Position numbers and translations under genes: made by a program. From a virus, in IMG/VR virus record IMGVR_UViG_3300022837_000112, positions 1 through 21,836 of that record: a DNA stretch of 21,836 nucleotides. One strand, given 5' to 3'. Each line of letters begins with the position of its first letter. The stretch's first letter is position 1. Shown piece by piece: positions 1 to 7,226 of this stretch. The notes under the pieces were generated by a model. It searched no databases and was not told the DNA's origin. It worked only from the letters and a program-made list of their open reading frames with translations.

Positions 1-1
1 T

Positions 2-268
2 AATTACACACAGTATCAATTAACTCAAATTGCTGACGACATTGAGCAACTAATTGTAGATAATGATAATGAAGAAAAGAATGAGTGGGGGGATGTTACA
101 GGTCGTCACTATACAGCAGAAACTATTTCGGCATTTCAAACCGCAGTCGAGATGTTGAGGCAATCTTATATATATGTTCAACGGGTGGACTGGTTAGTGT
201 CTGGAGATGATGGTGAAGAAAGTTTTCATACACGCTTACGAAAAGAATTAAGGGAGAAGAACATATGA
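2..268 (+). CDS. hypothetical phage protein, 5' end cut by window
   Basis: An open frame runs from the left edge of the window to a TGA at 266-268, giving 88 residues without a start, so the gene begins outside the window. The visible part is acidic and polar (for example IADDIEQLIVDNDNEE) with a predicted helical C-terminal half (TISAFQTAVEMLRQSY) and a charged end (LRKELREKNI). I see no signal peptide, membrane segment or recognisable motif. Its stop overlaps the ATG of the next gene as ATGA, so the two are probably translationally coupled in one rightward operon. I do not recognise the family. Coding status rests on the uninterrupted frame and on the overlap. Confidence 0.6.
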   Translation, partial: NYTQYQLTQIADDIEQLIVDNDNEEKNEWGDVTGRHYTAETISAFQTAVEMLRQSYIYVQRVDWLVSGDDGEESFHTRLRKELREKNI

Positions 269-447
269 GTGAAAACCACGTTTCCATCAAAGATATGTAT
301 GAAGGTGCACCGCCGGAAACACACAAGCCTTGGGTTGGGCTGACGGATGAACAGATACACAACACTGCGGGGTATCAGGAGACTCGCAAAATGTACTCCT
401 TCGCCCGAGCCATTGAAGCCAATCTTAAAGAGAAAAATCATGGCTAA
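265..447 (+). CDS. small hypothetical phage protein
   Basis: This 60-residue soluble protein starts at the ATG at 265 behind a good Shine-Dalgarno site (AGGGAG at 251-256, 8 bases upstream) and overlaps the preceding stop by 4 bp. It contains a Pro/Gly-rich stretch followed by GLTDEQI and a helical, basic C-terminus (RAIEANLKEKNHG). No domain is recognised. It ends inside the start of the next gene (8-base overlap), which fits a compact phage operon. Function unknown. Confidence 0.7.
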   Translation: MSENHVSIKDMYEGAPPETHKPWVGLTDEQIHNTAGYQETRKMYSFARAIEANLKEKNHG

Positions 448-640
448 AGTAACACTACTACCTAGAGATGTAGAGAAGATTAACGAGGTTGTAGAACTAA
501 ACAACATTGTATCTAACATAACCATTGAATGTGATAGCAGCTCAGGTATCGGAGCCATCATAACAATGAGTTGGGTGACAGTGTACAATGGTCTTTGTAC
601 TACGATGACTGTTAATGTTGCTGATGAAAGTGAGTGGTGA
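440..640 (+). CDS. small hypothetical phage protein
   Basis: The frame is open from 347, but I place the start at the ATG at 440 because AAAGAG lies 7 bases upstream and because the upstream extension would overlap the previous gene almost fully. The result is a 66-residue protein (MAKVTLLPRDVEKINEV...) with an N-terminal helix and a likely beta-rich second half containing repeated Val/Thr/Ile. It has no membrane segment, no cysteine cluster and no known motif. It sits in a run of small early genes. Function unknown. Confidence 0.6.
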   Translation: MAKVTLLPRDVEKINEVVELNNIVSNITIECDSSSGIGAIITMSWVTVYNGLCTTMTVNVADESEW

Positions 641-644
641 GGTG

Positions 645-887
645 ATGGACTATGAGGAAATAGGCGCTGAGATGCGTAATGAAAAGGATGCTTTAATACT
701 GCAAGGGCTTGTTAAAGAACTCTTTGATAAGTATTTAAACAGAGTGGAAGAGAGTGATAGCGGTACTGAGTTTAGCCCTATTACACTTAGCTGTTGTAGG
801 GTTATGATGTTAGAGCCGTTGAATGATTTATTAACAAGGATGGCAAAGCTGTCCGGTGCAAAATCAAAGGTGACTTATGGACTTTAA
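645..887 (+). CDS. small hypothetical phage protein
   Basis: This 80-residue protein probably starts at the ATG at 645 (MDYEEIGAEM). Earlier in-frame ATGs at 615 and 624 overlap the previous gene and lack a ribosome binding site, while a GGTGAGG stretch lies just before 645. It is acidic and mostly helical, with a CCRVMML patch near the middle. The end overlaps the next ATG by 11 bases. No family is recognised. Confidence 0.6.
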   Translation: MDYEEIGAEMRNEKDALILQGLVKELFDKYLNRVEESDSGTEFSPITLSCCRVMMLEPLNDLLTRMAKLSGAKSKVTYGL

Positions 888-1089
888 AATAACAATATGT
901 GATGATGATGCAGATAAGATTGTCGTGGCTGTACTCAAAGAATTAACAAAGGACTTAAAATCTCAACTAAAGAGGAGAAAAAGAAGTGAAGGTTGTGCTG
1001 TATTTGAGTTAGACCAAGCAGCAGACCTTATTGAAATAGAAAAAAGAATTGTTAACTTTAAATTAACGTTAGAATATTTTGGGAACTAG
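877..1089 (+). CDS. small acidic-N-terminus protein, paralogue of the product at 6996-7226
   Basis: This 70-residue protein starts at the ATG at 877 behind AAAGGTGA. Its N-terminus, with CDDDADKIVVAVLKEL, closely matches the N-terminus of the product at 6996-7226 (IDDDYADEIVAACLRE). Both have a short beta strand, an Asp triplet, A-D-x-I-V and then an amphipathic helix. The C-terminal halves differ: this one is basic in the middle (KSQLKRRKRSEG) and ends in a helix. I infer a small phage family present here in two copies. Function unknown; it has no catalytic motif. Confidence 0.65.
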   Translation: MDFKITICDDDADKIVVAVLKELTKDLKSQLKRRKRSEGCAVFELDQAADLIEIEKRIVNFKLTLEYFGN

Positions 1090-1090
1090 C

Positions 1091-1441
1091 ATGAATGATA
1101 TTAATGGGACATCAAACGTAGTACTATTAAAAGAAAACGAAGACGGCAGCGCTGTTTATCAATTTGACTTTCCACCAGAGGCACTAGCAGCCTTGACACG
1201 GTTAGGTATACTCACTGCAATAAAGGCAGGGCTGGCTATCGCTAAAGAGCTATCGCCCGATTATGAAGCTGAAGTAGAGTTCACAGAGGAGATTAAAAAC
1301 TTGGCTGAAGATGCCGGGTTTTGTATGTGGAGGAATGAAAGCTATAAGCCGGAGGGTGACGTGGTAGACTGGGCTTCTAATTATGACAAAGAGTTAGTTA
1401 AATTCTATCATTTGGTTAAAGCGATGTACGAACATGAGTGA
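1091..1441 (+). CDS. hypothetical phage protein
   Basis: This is a 116-residue acidic soluble protein. I chose the ATG at 1091 over the in-frame ATG at 1079 because 1091 lies just after the previous stop and has a GGGA at a plausible distance. Residues about 28-45 (FPPEALAALTRLGILTAIKA) look like an amphipathic helix following a short beta region. The C-terminal third is rich in Asp, Glu and Tyr. There is no signal peptide and no recognisable active site. It overlaps the next gene by 8 bases, so it is part of the same rightward transcript. Function unknown. Confidence 0.65.
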   Translation: MNDINGTSNVVLLKENEDGSAVYQFDFPPEALAALTRLGILTAIKAGLAIAKELSPDYEAEVEFTEEIKNLAEDAGFCMWRNESYKPEGDVVDWASNYDKELVKFYHLVKAMYEHE

Positions 1442-1664
1442 AGACCGATATTGTATTAAACAAATAACACGCAATGAAGCGTCCCATTGGATTCTTAAAA
1501 AACATTATGCAAAAAGGATGCATCCAATATCTTACTCATTTGGACTTTGCAAGAATTCAATGTATGACTCGGAATTCACAGAGAAGAACGTTGCTTTAAT
1601 ACGTGCTGATATGCAGAAGGAAAAACGTGACGCTGAGTCCACCAGAGCAAGAAGCAACACATGA
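1434..1664 (+). CDS. short Mom-like/GNAT N-terminal fragment fused to an unrelated tail (probable truncation)
   Basis: This 76-residue ORF has an N-terminal part, residues about 1-40, containing IKQITRNEASHWILKKHYAKR followed within a few residues by ISYSFGL. As I recall them, Mom-like and related phage acyltransferase-type proteins begin this way, but they are usually well over 150 residues long and carry the acetyl-CoA-binding core downstream. Here the resemblance stops at about GLCKN and is followed by a charged helical tail that I do not recognise. The switch lies between two GAATTC hexamers (1553-1558 and 1572-1577). I infer a deletion-derived remnant or a domain-swapped small protein, unlikely to be catalytic. 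The frame stays open and overlaps both neighbours (8 bp and 4 bp), so it may still be translated as an operon spacer. Confidence 0.5.
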   Translation: MSEDRYCIKQITRNEASHWILKKHYAKRMHPISYSFGLCKNSMYDSEFTEKNVALIRADMQKEKRDAESTRARSNT

Positions 1665-3274
1665 CATTCGTACTACTACACCAGCCTTGTGCCAACTGTA
1701 AGAGCAGTGATGGCCTGAGCTACAACGATGATGGGAGCAGCATGTGCTTTGCGTGTGATGAGTACACACGCCCTCCTGAAGATGAAGAATTTATTTTACC
1801 TATTAAGAAAGAAAAGCCTGTGAACGAATCCTACCTAAAGCATCTCAAAGAAGGCAACATAATCTCCATCTCTGATCGCCGTATCAGCCGCAACGTTGCT
1901 GAGAAGTTTGGTGTCGTGCGTGATGGTGAACACTACTACTTCCCGTACTACACAGCCGAGGGTGACATCACTGCTGCCAAGGTGCGTGGTGTTAAGGAGA
2001 AGACATTCGCTTGCGAAGGACAGTGGAGTAAGGGCACCTTGTTTGGTCAGCAACTGTTCACCACAGGCGGCAAGTACTTAACCATAGTTGAGGGTGAGTT
2101 TGATGCACTCGCTGCCTTCCAATTAACTGGTAGCAAGTACCCTGTTGTATCTATACGCAATGGTGCAGGCAGTGCCTTGAAAGATTGCAAGGCTCAGTAT
2201 GAGTGGATTGATTCCTTTGAGAACATCGTCATCTGTTTTGATAATGACAAGCCGGGTAAGGATGCAGCACGTGAGGTGGCTGAGTTGTTCGGCGCTAAGA
2301 GTAAGATCTTTAAACATGAGACAGACTACAAGGATGCTTGCGACTACTTAGCTGAGAGCAAAGAGGCTTTGTTTGTGCAGCAGTGGTGGAGGGCAGAGGC
2401 GTACACACCCGATGGCATCATCAGTGGCACATCTCTGTGGGACTTAGTGTCAACACCGCTTGAGCCAGCACAGTGTCAGTACCCTTGGGTTGGTCTTAAC
2501 GAATTAACTTATGGTATCCGGCACGGTGAGCTAGTGACCATCACTGCCGGAAGCGGCTTGGGTAAGAGTCAGATCTTACGTGAGATTGTTTGGCACTTGT
2601 TGCAGAACACCACAGATAATATTGGCTTGATGTTTCTGGAAGAGAGCATCCGCAAGACAGGCTTGTCGCTGATGAGCATGGCAGCTAACATTCCCCTGCA
2701 CTTACCGGACACACCAACAACAGACGCTGAGCGAAAGGCAGCATACGATGCAACGCTGGGCACAGGCCGTGTGTATTTGTTTGATCACTTTGGTAGCACC
2801 AGTGTGGATAACATCGTAAACCGTGTGCGTTATATGGCAAAGGCAATGAACTGCAAGTACATCTTTGTTGACCACATCTCCATCATTGTGTCGGCACAAG
2901 AGAGTGGTGATGAGCGCAAGGCCATTGATGAGATCATGACCAAGCTGCGTATGCTGGTGCAGGAAACTGACGTCTCTTTGTTTGTTGTGTCGCACCTGAA
3001 GCGTCCTGAAGGTAAGGGTCATGAAGAAGGGGCAGCAACTTCACTGGCGCAGCTGCGTGGTAGCGGTTCTATTGCACAGCTTAGCGACATTGTTATTGGT
3101 GGTGAGCGTAACGGTCAGGCAGAAGACCCCACTGTACGCAACACAACCCACCTACGTGTACTGAAGAATCGTTTCAGCGGACAGACAGGGCCAGCGTGTC
3201 GTTTGTTGTACACCAAAGCGACAGGCAGGATGTTGGAGTACAATGAGCCGGAAGAAGAAGAGCAAACGTTTTAA
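1661..3274 (+). CDS. T7 gp4-like DNA primase-helicase
   Basis: This 537-residue protein joins a primase to a replicative hexameric helicase; it unwinds the fork and primes the lagging strand. The zinc-binding domain has C10-x2-C13-x15-C29-x2-C32, the same spacing as T7 gp4. The TOPRIM primase domain shows VEGEFDAL (E144) and CFDNDKPG (D194, D196). The DnaB/RecA-type helicase has a Walker A motif at 296-303 (AGSGLGKS), a Walker B at about 400-404 (KYIFVD), a VVSHLKRP segment with H445, and LKNRFSGQTG near 501-510 with R504 as the likely arginine finger. Length is close to T7 gp4 (566). The ATG at 1661 overlaps the previous stop by 4 bp. The polymerase gene follows after 8 bases, as expected for a replisome operon. 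All key residues are present, so it should be active. Confidence 0.97.
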   Translation: MTFVLLHQPCANCKSSDGLSYNDDGSSMCFACDEYTRPPEDEEFILPIKKEKPVNESYLKHLKEGNIISISDRRISRNVAEKFGVVRDGEHYYFPYYTAEGDITAAKVRGVKEKTFACEGQWSKGTLFGQQLFTTGGKYLTIVEGEFDALAAFQLTGSKYPVVSIRNGAGSALKDCKAQYEWIDSFENIVICFDNDKPGKDAAREVAELFGAKSKIFKHETDYKDACDYLAESKEALFVQQWWRAEAYTPDGIISGTSLWDLVSTPLEPAQCQYPWVGLNELTYGIRHGELVTITAGSGLGKSQILREIVWHLLQNTTDNIGLMFLEESIRKTGLSLMSMAANIPLHLPDTPTTDAERKAAYDATLGTGRVYLFDHFGSTSVDNIVNRVRYMAKAMNCKYIFVDHISIIVSAQESGDERKAIDEIMTKLRMLVQETDVSLFVVSHLKRPEGKGHEEGAATSLAQLRGSGSIAQLSDIVIGGERNGQAEDPTVRNTTHLRVLKNRFSGQTGPACRLLYTKATGRMLEYNEPEEEEQTF

Positions 3275-3282
3275 GGAATAAA

Positions 3283-4986
3283 ATGCGGGTCTACTTAGAC
3301 ATAGAAACAAACCGTGCCCACAACCGGATATGGATGTGTGTTACTAAGAAGTCGGGTAAGGTGCGGGTGTGGCGGGATGCTGACAATCTACAGCAGTACC
3401 TTGACGGGCATGTGTGTGTAGCGCACAACGGCATAGGCTTTGATTACCCTGTATTGAAAAGGATATGGGGTGTGTCTATACCAGACTATATGCAACGAGA
3501 CACATTGGTGTTGTCTCGCCTGTACAACCCGCAGCTTATAGCACCTGAAGGTAGTAAAGCTAAGCCGCATAGTCTTGAGGCGTGGGGCTTACGTCTAGGT
3601 TCTCCTAAAGGCAACTTCACTGATTATGATGCTGGTGATAGCCCAGAGATGGAAGAGTATTGTATACAAGACGTACACGTACTAGAGAAACTAGACCTGA
3701 TGCTGGAGCAGACAATGCAAGAGCTAAAGTTTAGTGAGACAAGTATTGTTATTGAACACAAGGTTGCTCAGATATGTGATCAGATGGAGGAAAACGGCTT
3801 TGCTTTAGATATACAGAAGGCTCAGATATTGTCAGCCACTCTGTCGGGTGAGATGTTTGACATTGAAGAGGAGATGCAAACTGTGTTCCATCCTATCATT
3901 GAAGAACGTATCAGCGATAAGACAGGCAAAAAGTTAAAGGATAAGATAACTGTATTTAACCCCGGCAGTAGAAAGCAGATTATTAAACGTTTAATTGGTA
4001 AAGGCGTTAGGCTTACTAAGAAGACAGAGGCGGGTAACTTCACAATTGATGAGGATGTGCTGGAAGGCATTGACTTACCAGAGGCTAAGATCTTTGGTCG
4101 CTACTTGATGATTCAGAAACGAGTGGCTGCTGTTAGTAGCTGGCTTAATCTTGTAGGTGAGGATGGTCGCATGCATGGTCGCATCATTACTAATGGTGCT
4201 ATTACAGGACGAGCAACTCATAATACACCCAATATGGGGCAGGTGCCTGCGGTAGGTAAGCCCTACGGTGCTGAGTGCAGGGCTATGTTTGGTGTTGCTC
4301 CCGGCATGATGCAAGTTGGTGTTGACTTATCAGGGATTGAATTGAGATGTCTTGGACACTATCTTAACGATCAGGCATGGATTGATGAGTTGGTAAAGGG
4401 TGACATCCATTGGGTCAACGCACAGAGTTTTGGTATTGTGGAGAAGGGTACTGTGCAAGACAGCAGCAACCCTGATCATAAAACAAAACGGGGCTACACA
4501 AAGACGCTGACATACGCTGTGTTATTTGGTTCAGGTGCAGCTAAGGCTGGTGCTATTGTTGGCGGTAACAGTGCACACGGCAAGAAGATGATCAACAGCT
4601 TTACTAAGAACACACCGGGTCTGATGGAGCTGAAAGCAAAGCTATCTAAGTTTGTAAAGAAGGGGCACTTGCCCGGACTAGATGGACGTAGGGTTTGGAT
4701 TCGTAGTGAGCATGCTGCACTTAATACTTTGTTGCAATCCGCCGGAGCAATCGTTGCTAAACAGTGGTTGATTGAATGCGACAGAGACTTGAAGGCAGCT
4801 AACATCCCTGCGAAGCTGATGGCGTGGGTGCATGATGAGGTGCAGTATGAGACAGTCCCCGAACATGCGACCACAGTAAAAGAAATTGTAGAGAATGCCG
4901 CCACAAAAGCAGGCATTGTGCTACAATTTAGATGTCCTGTTGATGCCGAAGGAAAGATCGGAGTTAACTGGTACGAGACTCATTGA
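3283..4986 (+). CDS. T7-like family A DNA polymerase with 3'-5' exonuclease
   Basis: This 567-residue replicative polymerase has an AAGGA ribosome binding site before the ATG. The proofreading domain occupies about residues 1-145, with DIE (D6, E8), HNGIGFDYP (D54) and YCIQD (Y126, D130). Palm motif A is VGVDLSGIELR (D348). The O-helix is K407-T-L-T-Y411-A-V-L-F415-G, and motif C is WVHDEV (H517, D518, E519). Tyr411 aligns with T7 Tyr526 (E. coli Pol I Phe762), a T7-like choice. The next aromatic, usually Tyr (Tyr766 of Pol I), is Phe415. The protein is about 137 residues shorter than T7 gp5. Most of that (about 83 residues) is missing between the last exonuclease Asp and motif A, where T7 carries its thioredoxin-binding insertion, so that processivity loop is probably absent. 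Confidence 0.97.
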   Translation: MRVYLDIETNRAHNRIWMCVTKKSGKVRVWRDADNLQQYLDGHVCVAHNGIGFDYPVLKRIWGVSIPDYMQRDTLVLSRLYNPQLIAPEGSKAKPHSLEAWGLRLGSPKGNFTDYDAGDSPEMEEYCIQDVHVLEKLDLMLEQTMQELKFSETSIVIEHKVAQICDQMEENGFALDIQKAQILSATLSGEMFDIEEEMQTVFHPIIEERISDKTGKKLKDKITVFNPGSRKQIIKRLIGKGVRLTKKTEAGNFTIDEDVLEGIDLPEAKIFGRYLMIQKRVAAVSSWLNLVGEDGRMHGRIITNGAITGRATHNTPNMGQVPAVGKPYGAECRAMFGVAPGMMQVGVDLSGIELRCLGHYLNDQAWIDELVKGDIHWVNAQSFGIVEKGTVQDSSNPDHKTKRGYTKTLTYAVLFGSGAAKAGAIVGGNSAHGKKMINSFTKNTPGLMELKAKLSKFVKKGHLPGLDGRRVWIRSEHAALNTLLQSAGAIVAKQWLIECDRDLKAANIPAKLMAWVHDEVQYETVPEHATTVKEIVENAATKAGIVLQFRCPVDAEGKIGVNWYETH

Positions 4987-5014
4987 GTCATTTTGTTTTA
5001 ATTAGGAGTTTATT

Positions 5015-5431
5015 ATGACTGAAGAAAAGAAGCGCATTAAAATTAATGCTGATGTGTTCTGGGCACAACTGGACAAGATTAACGACATGTCTGGTAAGTA
5101 CCAAGTAAACTTGTGCAACCTATCTGATGGAGCAGCCTCTGCTCTTGAAGGTATGGGATTATCTATTCAGGAAGATTCTGAGAAGAAGGCAGATCTAGGT
5201 AAGTACATTACTTGCAAGAGCAACAAACCAATTCGTGCGTTTGATGTTGATGGTGAAGAGCTGCATACTTTGATTGGTAACAAGAGCCGCTGCAAAGCAT
5301 TGGTCAGTACGTATGAGTGGACATACAAAAACAAAAAGGGTTCCAGCCCATCATTGATGAAGCTTGTCATCACAGACTTGGTTGAGTTTGCTGGTGGTGT
5401 CGACATGGGCGGTGACGAAGACGCTCTGTGA
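5015..5431 (+). CDS. single-stranded DNA-binding protein (T7 gp2.5-like role)
   Basis: This 138-residue protein has a strong AGGAG site ahead of the ATG. Residues 8-30 (KINADVFWAQLDKIN, then SGKYQVN) and the later YEWTYKNKKG plus PSLMKLVITDLV are the pattern I associate with OB-fold ssDNA-binding proteins of T7-supergroup phages. The C-terminus is acidic (VDMGGDEDAL), as in T7 gp2.5 and bacterial SSB, where the tail contacts replisome partners; here it ends in Leu and not an aromatic residue. Its position between polymerase and exonuclease supports the role. It should coat ssDNA at the fork and assist recombination. Its stop overlaps the GTG of the exonuclease gene. Confidence 0.85.
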   Translation: MTEEKKRIKINADVFWAQLDKINDMSGKYQVNLCNLSDGAASALEGMGLSIQEDSEKKADLGKYITCKSNKPIRAFDVDGEELHTLIGNKSRCKALVSTYEWTYKNKKGSSPSLMKLVITDLVEFAGGVDMGGDEDAL

Positions 5432-6114
5432 TTGCTCTGCTTGACAGCGACATCCTTGCCTACCGCATAGGATTTGCCTGTGAAGCTGAGAGTGTCGGTC
5501 TTGCTCTGTCTAGATTAGATAAGATCATCACCGACATTCTCTTAGCCTGTGATCATGGAGACTTTTTCTATGATGAGTGGAAGCTGTTCTTAACTGGTAG
5601 TAATAACTTCAGAAAAAAAATAGCAACCACCGCAGTCTACAAAGGCAACCGCACTGCAGCTAAGCCTATACATCTACCTGCTTTACGTAAGCATATGATT
5701 GATAGCTGGGGTGCAGTGGTAGCAGAGGGGGAAGAAGCTGATGACGCAATAGCGATTGAAGGAACTATGTACGGGGACTCATGTATCATGGTGTCGTTGG
5801 ACAAAGACTTTAATCAAATACCCGGCTGGCATTATAACTTTGTGAAGAAGACACACTACTATGTTAACCAAGCAGAAGGTGATCGTTTCTTTTACACACA
5901 GATATTAACTGGCGACTCAGCAGATAATATCATAGGTTTGTTTCGTATCGGTCCTGTTAAGGCTGCAAAGATCTTACAAGACAAGACGACAACAAAAGAA
6001 ATGTATGATGCATGTGTTGAAGCCTATGGTAATACCGATAGGGTTTTAGAAAATGCAAGACTTTTATGGTTGAGAAGATACGATGATGAACTCTGGTTAC
6101 CCCCAACAGACTGA
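5428..6114 (+). CDS. 5'-3' exonuclease, FEN/T7 gp6-like
   Basis: This 228-residue protein starts at a GTG (5428) inside the GTGA overlap with the SSB stop, and the reading frame begins directly with the family's LLDSD motif. Metal-binding acids expected of flap/T7 gp6-type nucleases are visible: D6 and D8, the EEADD block at 102-106, D125 and D127 (SLDKD), and TGDSADN with D163 and D166. This last block is followed by the helix-three-turn-helix IGPVKAAKIL that grips duplex DNA. In T7 this enzyme removes RNA primers and degrades host DNA; the same is likely here. There is no strong Shine-Dalgarno site, so it probably relies on coupling to the SSB gene. The 3' end overlaps the next gene by 32 bases. 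Confidence 0.93.
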   Translation: MIALLDSDILAYRIGFACEAESVGLALSRLDKIITDILLACDHGDFFYDEWKLFLTGSNNFRKKIATTAVYKGNRTAAKPIHLPALRKHMIDSWGAVVAEGEEADDAIAIEGTMYGDSCIMVSLDKDFNQIPGWHYNFVKKTHYYVNQAEGDRFFYTQILTGDSADNIIGLFRIGPVKAAKILQDKTTTKEMYDACVEAYGNTDRVLENARLLWLRRYDDELWLPPTD

Positions 6115-6421
6115 GCTAGAGCCTGATGACGTTGTCATTATCCTACGACCTAGGAAAATAGGTAATGACTGGACAGGTGTGTATGACATCATCCAGTCAG
6201 TGGTTGGACCAACAACGATGTCCGGTAAAGATGCATACGCTATTGCAATGACTGGATTAATGATGGCTCTACTTCCTCAGTACCTAACTGAAGACGAAGA
6301 GTTTGATGACCACTACACAGAGTACATTTTTAATGAACATGCTGATCTTGTAGAAGAGTTGTTGGATAAGAACAACCTTGTAAAAGAAATGCTGCAAGGA
6401 TTTACTGGAAAGTTACATTGA
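6083..6421 (+). CDS. hypothetical phage protein
   Basis: This 112-residue acidic protein has two adjacent ATGs (6083 and 6086) as possible starts behind GAGAAG. The N-terminal half looks beta-rich (DVVIILRPR, then WTGVYDIIQSVV). The C-terminal half is helical and very acidic (LTEDEEFDDHYTEYIF, HADLVEELL). No motif is recognised and no membrane segment is evident. It overlaps the exonuclease gene by 32 bases and is followed one base later by the next small gene, so it belongs to the replication operon. Function unknown. Confidence 0.7.
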   Translation: MMNSGYPQQTELEPDDVVIILRPRKIGNDWTGVYDIIQSVVGPTTMSGKDAYAIAMTGLMMALLPQYLTEDEEFDDHYTEYIFNEHADLVEELLDKNNLVKEMLQGFTGKLH

Positions 6422-6422
6422 T

Positions 6423-6599
6423 ATGAAAGTAATTATTAAATTTCGCCTGACTGTAGATGAAGAAAATCTTCCCATCTCTTTCCTTGACGACATATACTTT
6501 GCTGAAGTATTACGAGAGAACATTGAAGATGTCTTCTTAGGTTCTGCCGTCTCTGACTTTACAATTGAAGATATCACAGTGGATGTAAAGGGGGGGTGA
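6423..6599 (+). CDS. small hypothetical phage protein (58 residues)
   Basis: I found this short frame by reading the sequence between two longer genes. The ATG at 6423 begins one base after the previous stop, and the TGA at 6597 ends one base before the GTG of the HNH gene. The product starts MKVIIKFRLTVDEENLP and is acidic throughout. It looks like one beta strand, a helix (FAEVLRENIEDVF) and a final strand (FTIEDITVDVK), ending in Gly-Gly. The perfect fit between neighbours and the coding-like composition support it. No family is recognised. Confidence 0.65.
   Translation: MKVIIKFRLTVDEENLPISFLDDIYFAEVLRENIEDVFLGSAVSDFTIEDITVDVKGG
6591..6596 (+). promoter_or_regulatory. ribosome binding site for the HNH gene
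   Basis: A run of six G bases lies just before two in-frame GTG codons at 6601 and 6604, and no ATG is available nearby. The spacing (4 or 7 bases) suits 6604 slightly better. The site also encodes the last two codons of the preceding small gene. Confidence 0.5.
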
Positions 6600-6600
6600 T

Positions 6601-6999
6601 GTGGTGATAAAGAAGAAGCCAGTGGAGAAGCCCTACAACGGAGGCACTTGGACAGAGTCTCGTAGGGCTAGCTTTATTAAAGGTGGCCTACGTACCTTGT
6701 CTAGGAAGTGGCCTCCTAAGTACAAGGCAATAAGCTTAGCTAATGTAGGCAGGCGCTTTGATCCTAAGACTGGTAAAGATAGTTATCGTTACAGGTGTGC
6801 CGCTTGTAAGGAAATCTTTAAATCAGCAGAGGTACAGGCAGACCACATTGAACCTGTGGTTGATATTGAGGATGGTTTTATTGATTGGAATGAATATATA
6901 AAACGTCTACTGTGTGAGCATGATAACTACCAAATACTTTGTATTACTTGTCATGCAGTTAAGACTTCTACCGAACGTGAACAGAGGAAAAAGAAATGA
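6601..6999 (+). CDS. HNH endonuclease
   Basis: This 132-residue protein has a GTG start at 6601 (6604 is an equal alternative). A structural zinc site is formed by C66-x2-C69 and C114-x2-C117. The catalytic core is VQADHIEPV (D81, H82), then DNYQILC with N109, then CITCHAVKT with H118, ending in ERE. This is the usual phage HNH arrangement. The basic N-terminus (KKKPVEKPYN) could contact DNA. Encoded inside the replication block, where T7 carries its gp3 endonuclease, it may resolve branched DNA or degrade host DNA. A free-standing homing nuclease is the alternative, though there is no intron or gene interruption nearby. Confidence 0.85.
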   Translation: MVIKKKPVEKPYNGGTWTESRRASFIKGGLRTLSRKWPPKYKAISLANVGRRFDPKTGKDSYRYRCAACKEIFKSAEVQADHIEPVVDIEDGFIDWNEYIKRLLCEHDNYQILCITCHAVKTSTEREQRKKK

Positions 7000-7226
7000 A
7001 CATAGAAATTGATGATGATTATGCGGATGAGATCGTAGCTGCTTGTTTACGGGAGACATACCTTCGTGCTTTGTCCGACCTCAAGGAGGGCAATCAGTAC
7101 CCTGCGGATCTAGAGATGTTAGAACAGCTAGTCATGGCCTTGCCTACTGTATTTTCCCACTTCATGAGCGCAGGATCTTACGAAGAATTTATGCAACGTG
7201 TTGAAGAGATGAACGAAAATGATTGA
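6996..7226 (+). CDS. small acidic protein, paralogue of the product at 877-1089
   Basis: This 76-residue acidic protein overlaps the HNH stop as ATGA. Its first half (IEIDDDYADEIVAACLRE) mirrors the product at 877-1089: Asp triplet, A-D-x-I-V, then an amphipathic helix. The second half is a separate acidic helical segment (LEMLEQLVMAL, then SYEEFMQRVEEMNEND). No catalytic motif is visible. It overlaps the MazG gene by 8 bases. It could act as a small binding partner, but nothing in the sequence shows for what. Confidence 0.7.
   Translation: MNIEIDDDYADEIVAACLRETYLRALSDLKEGNQYPADLEMLEQLVMALPTVFSHFMSAGSYEEFMQRVEEMNEND

Noticed and set aside
4494-4916. 140-codon - strand frame
   Set aside because: It is antisense to the polymerase palm and O-helix region, whose motifs fix the + strand reading.
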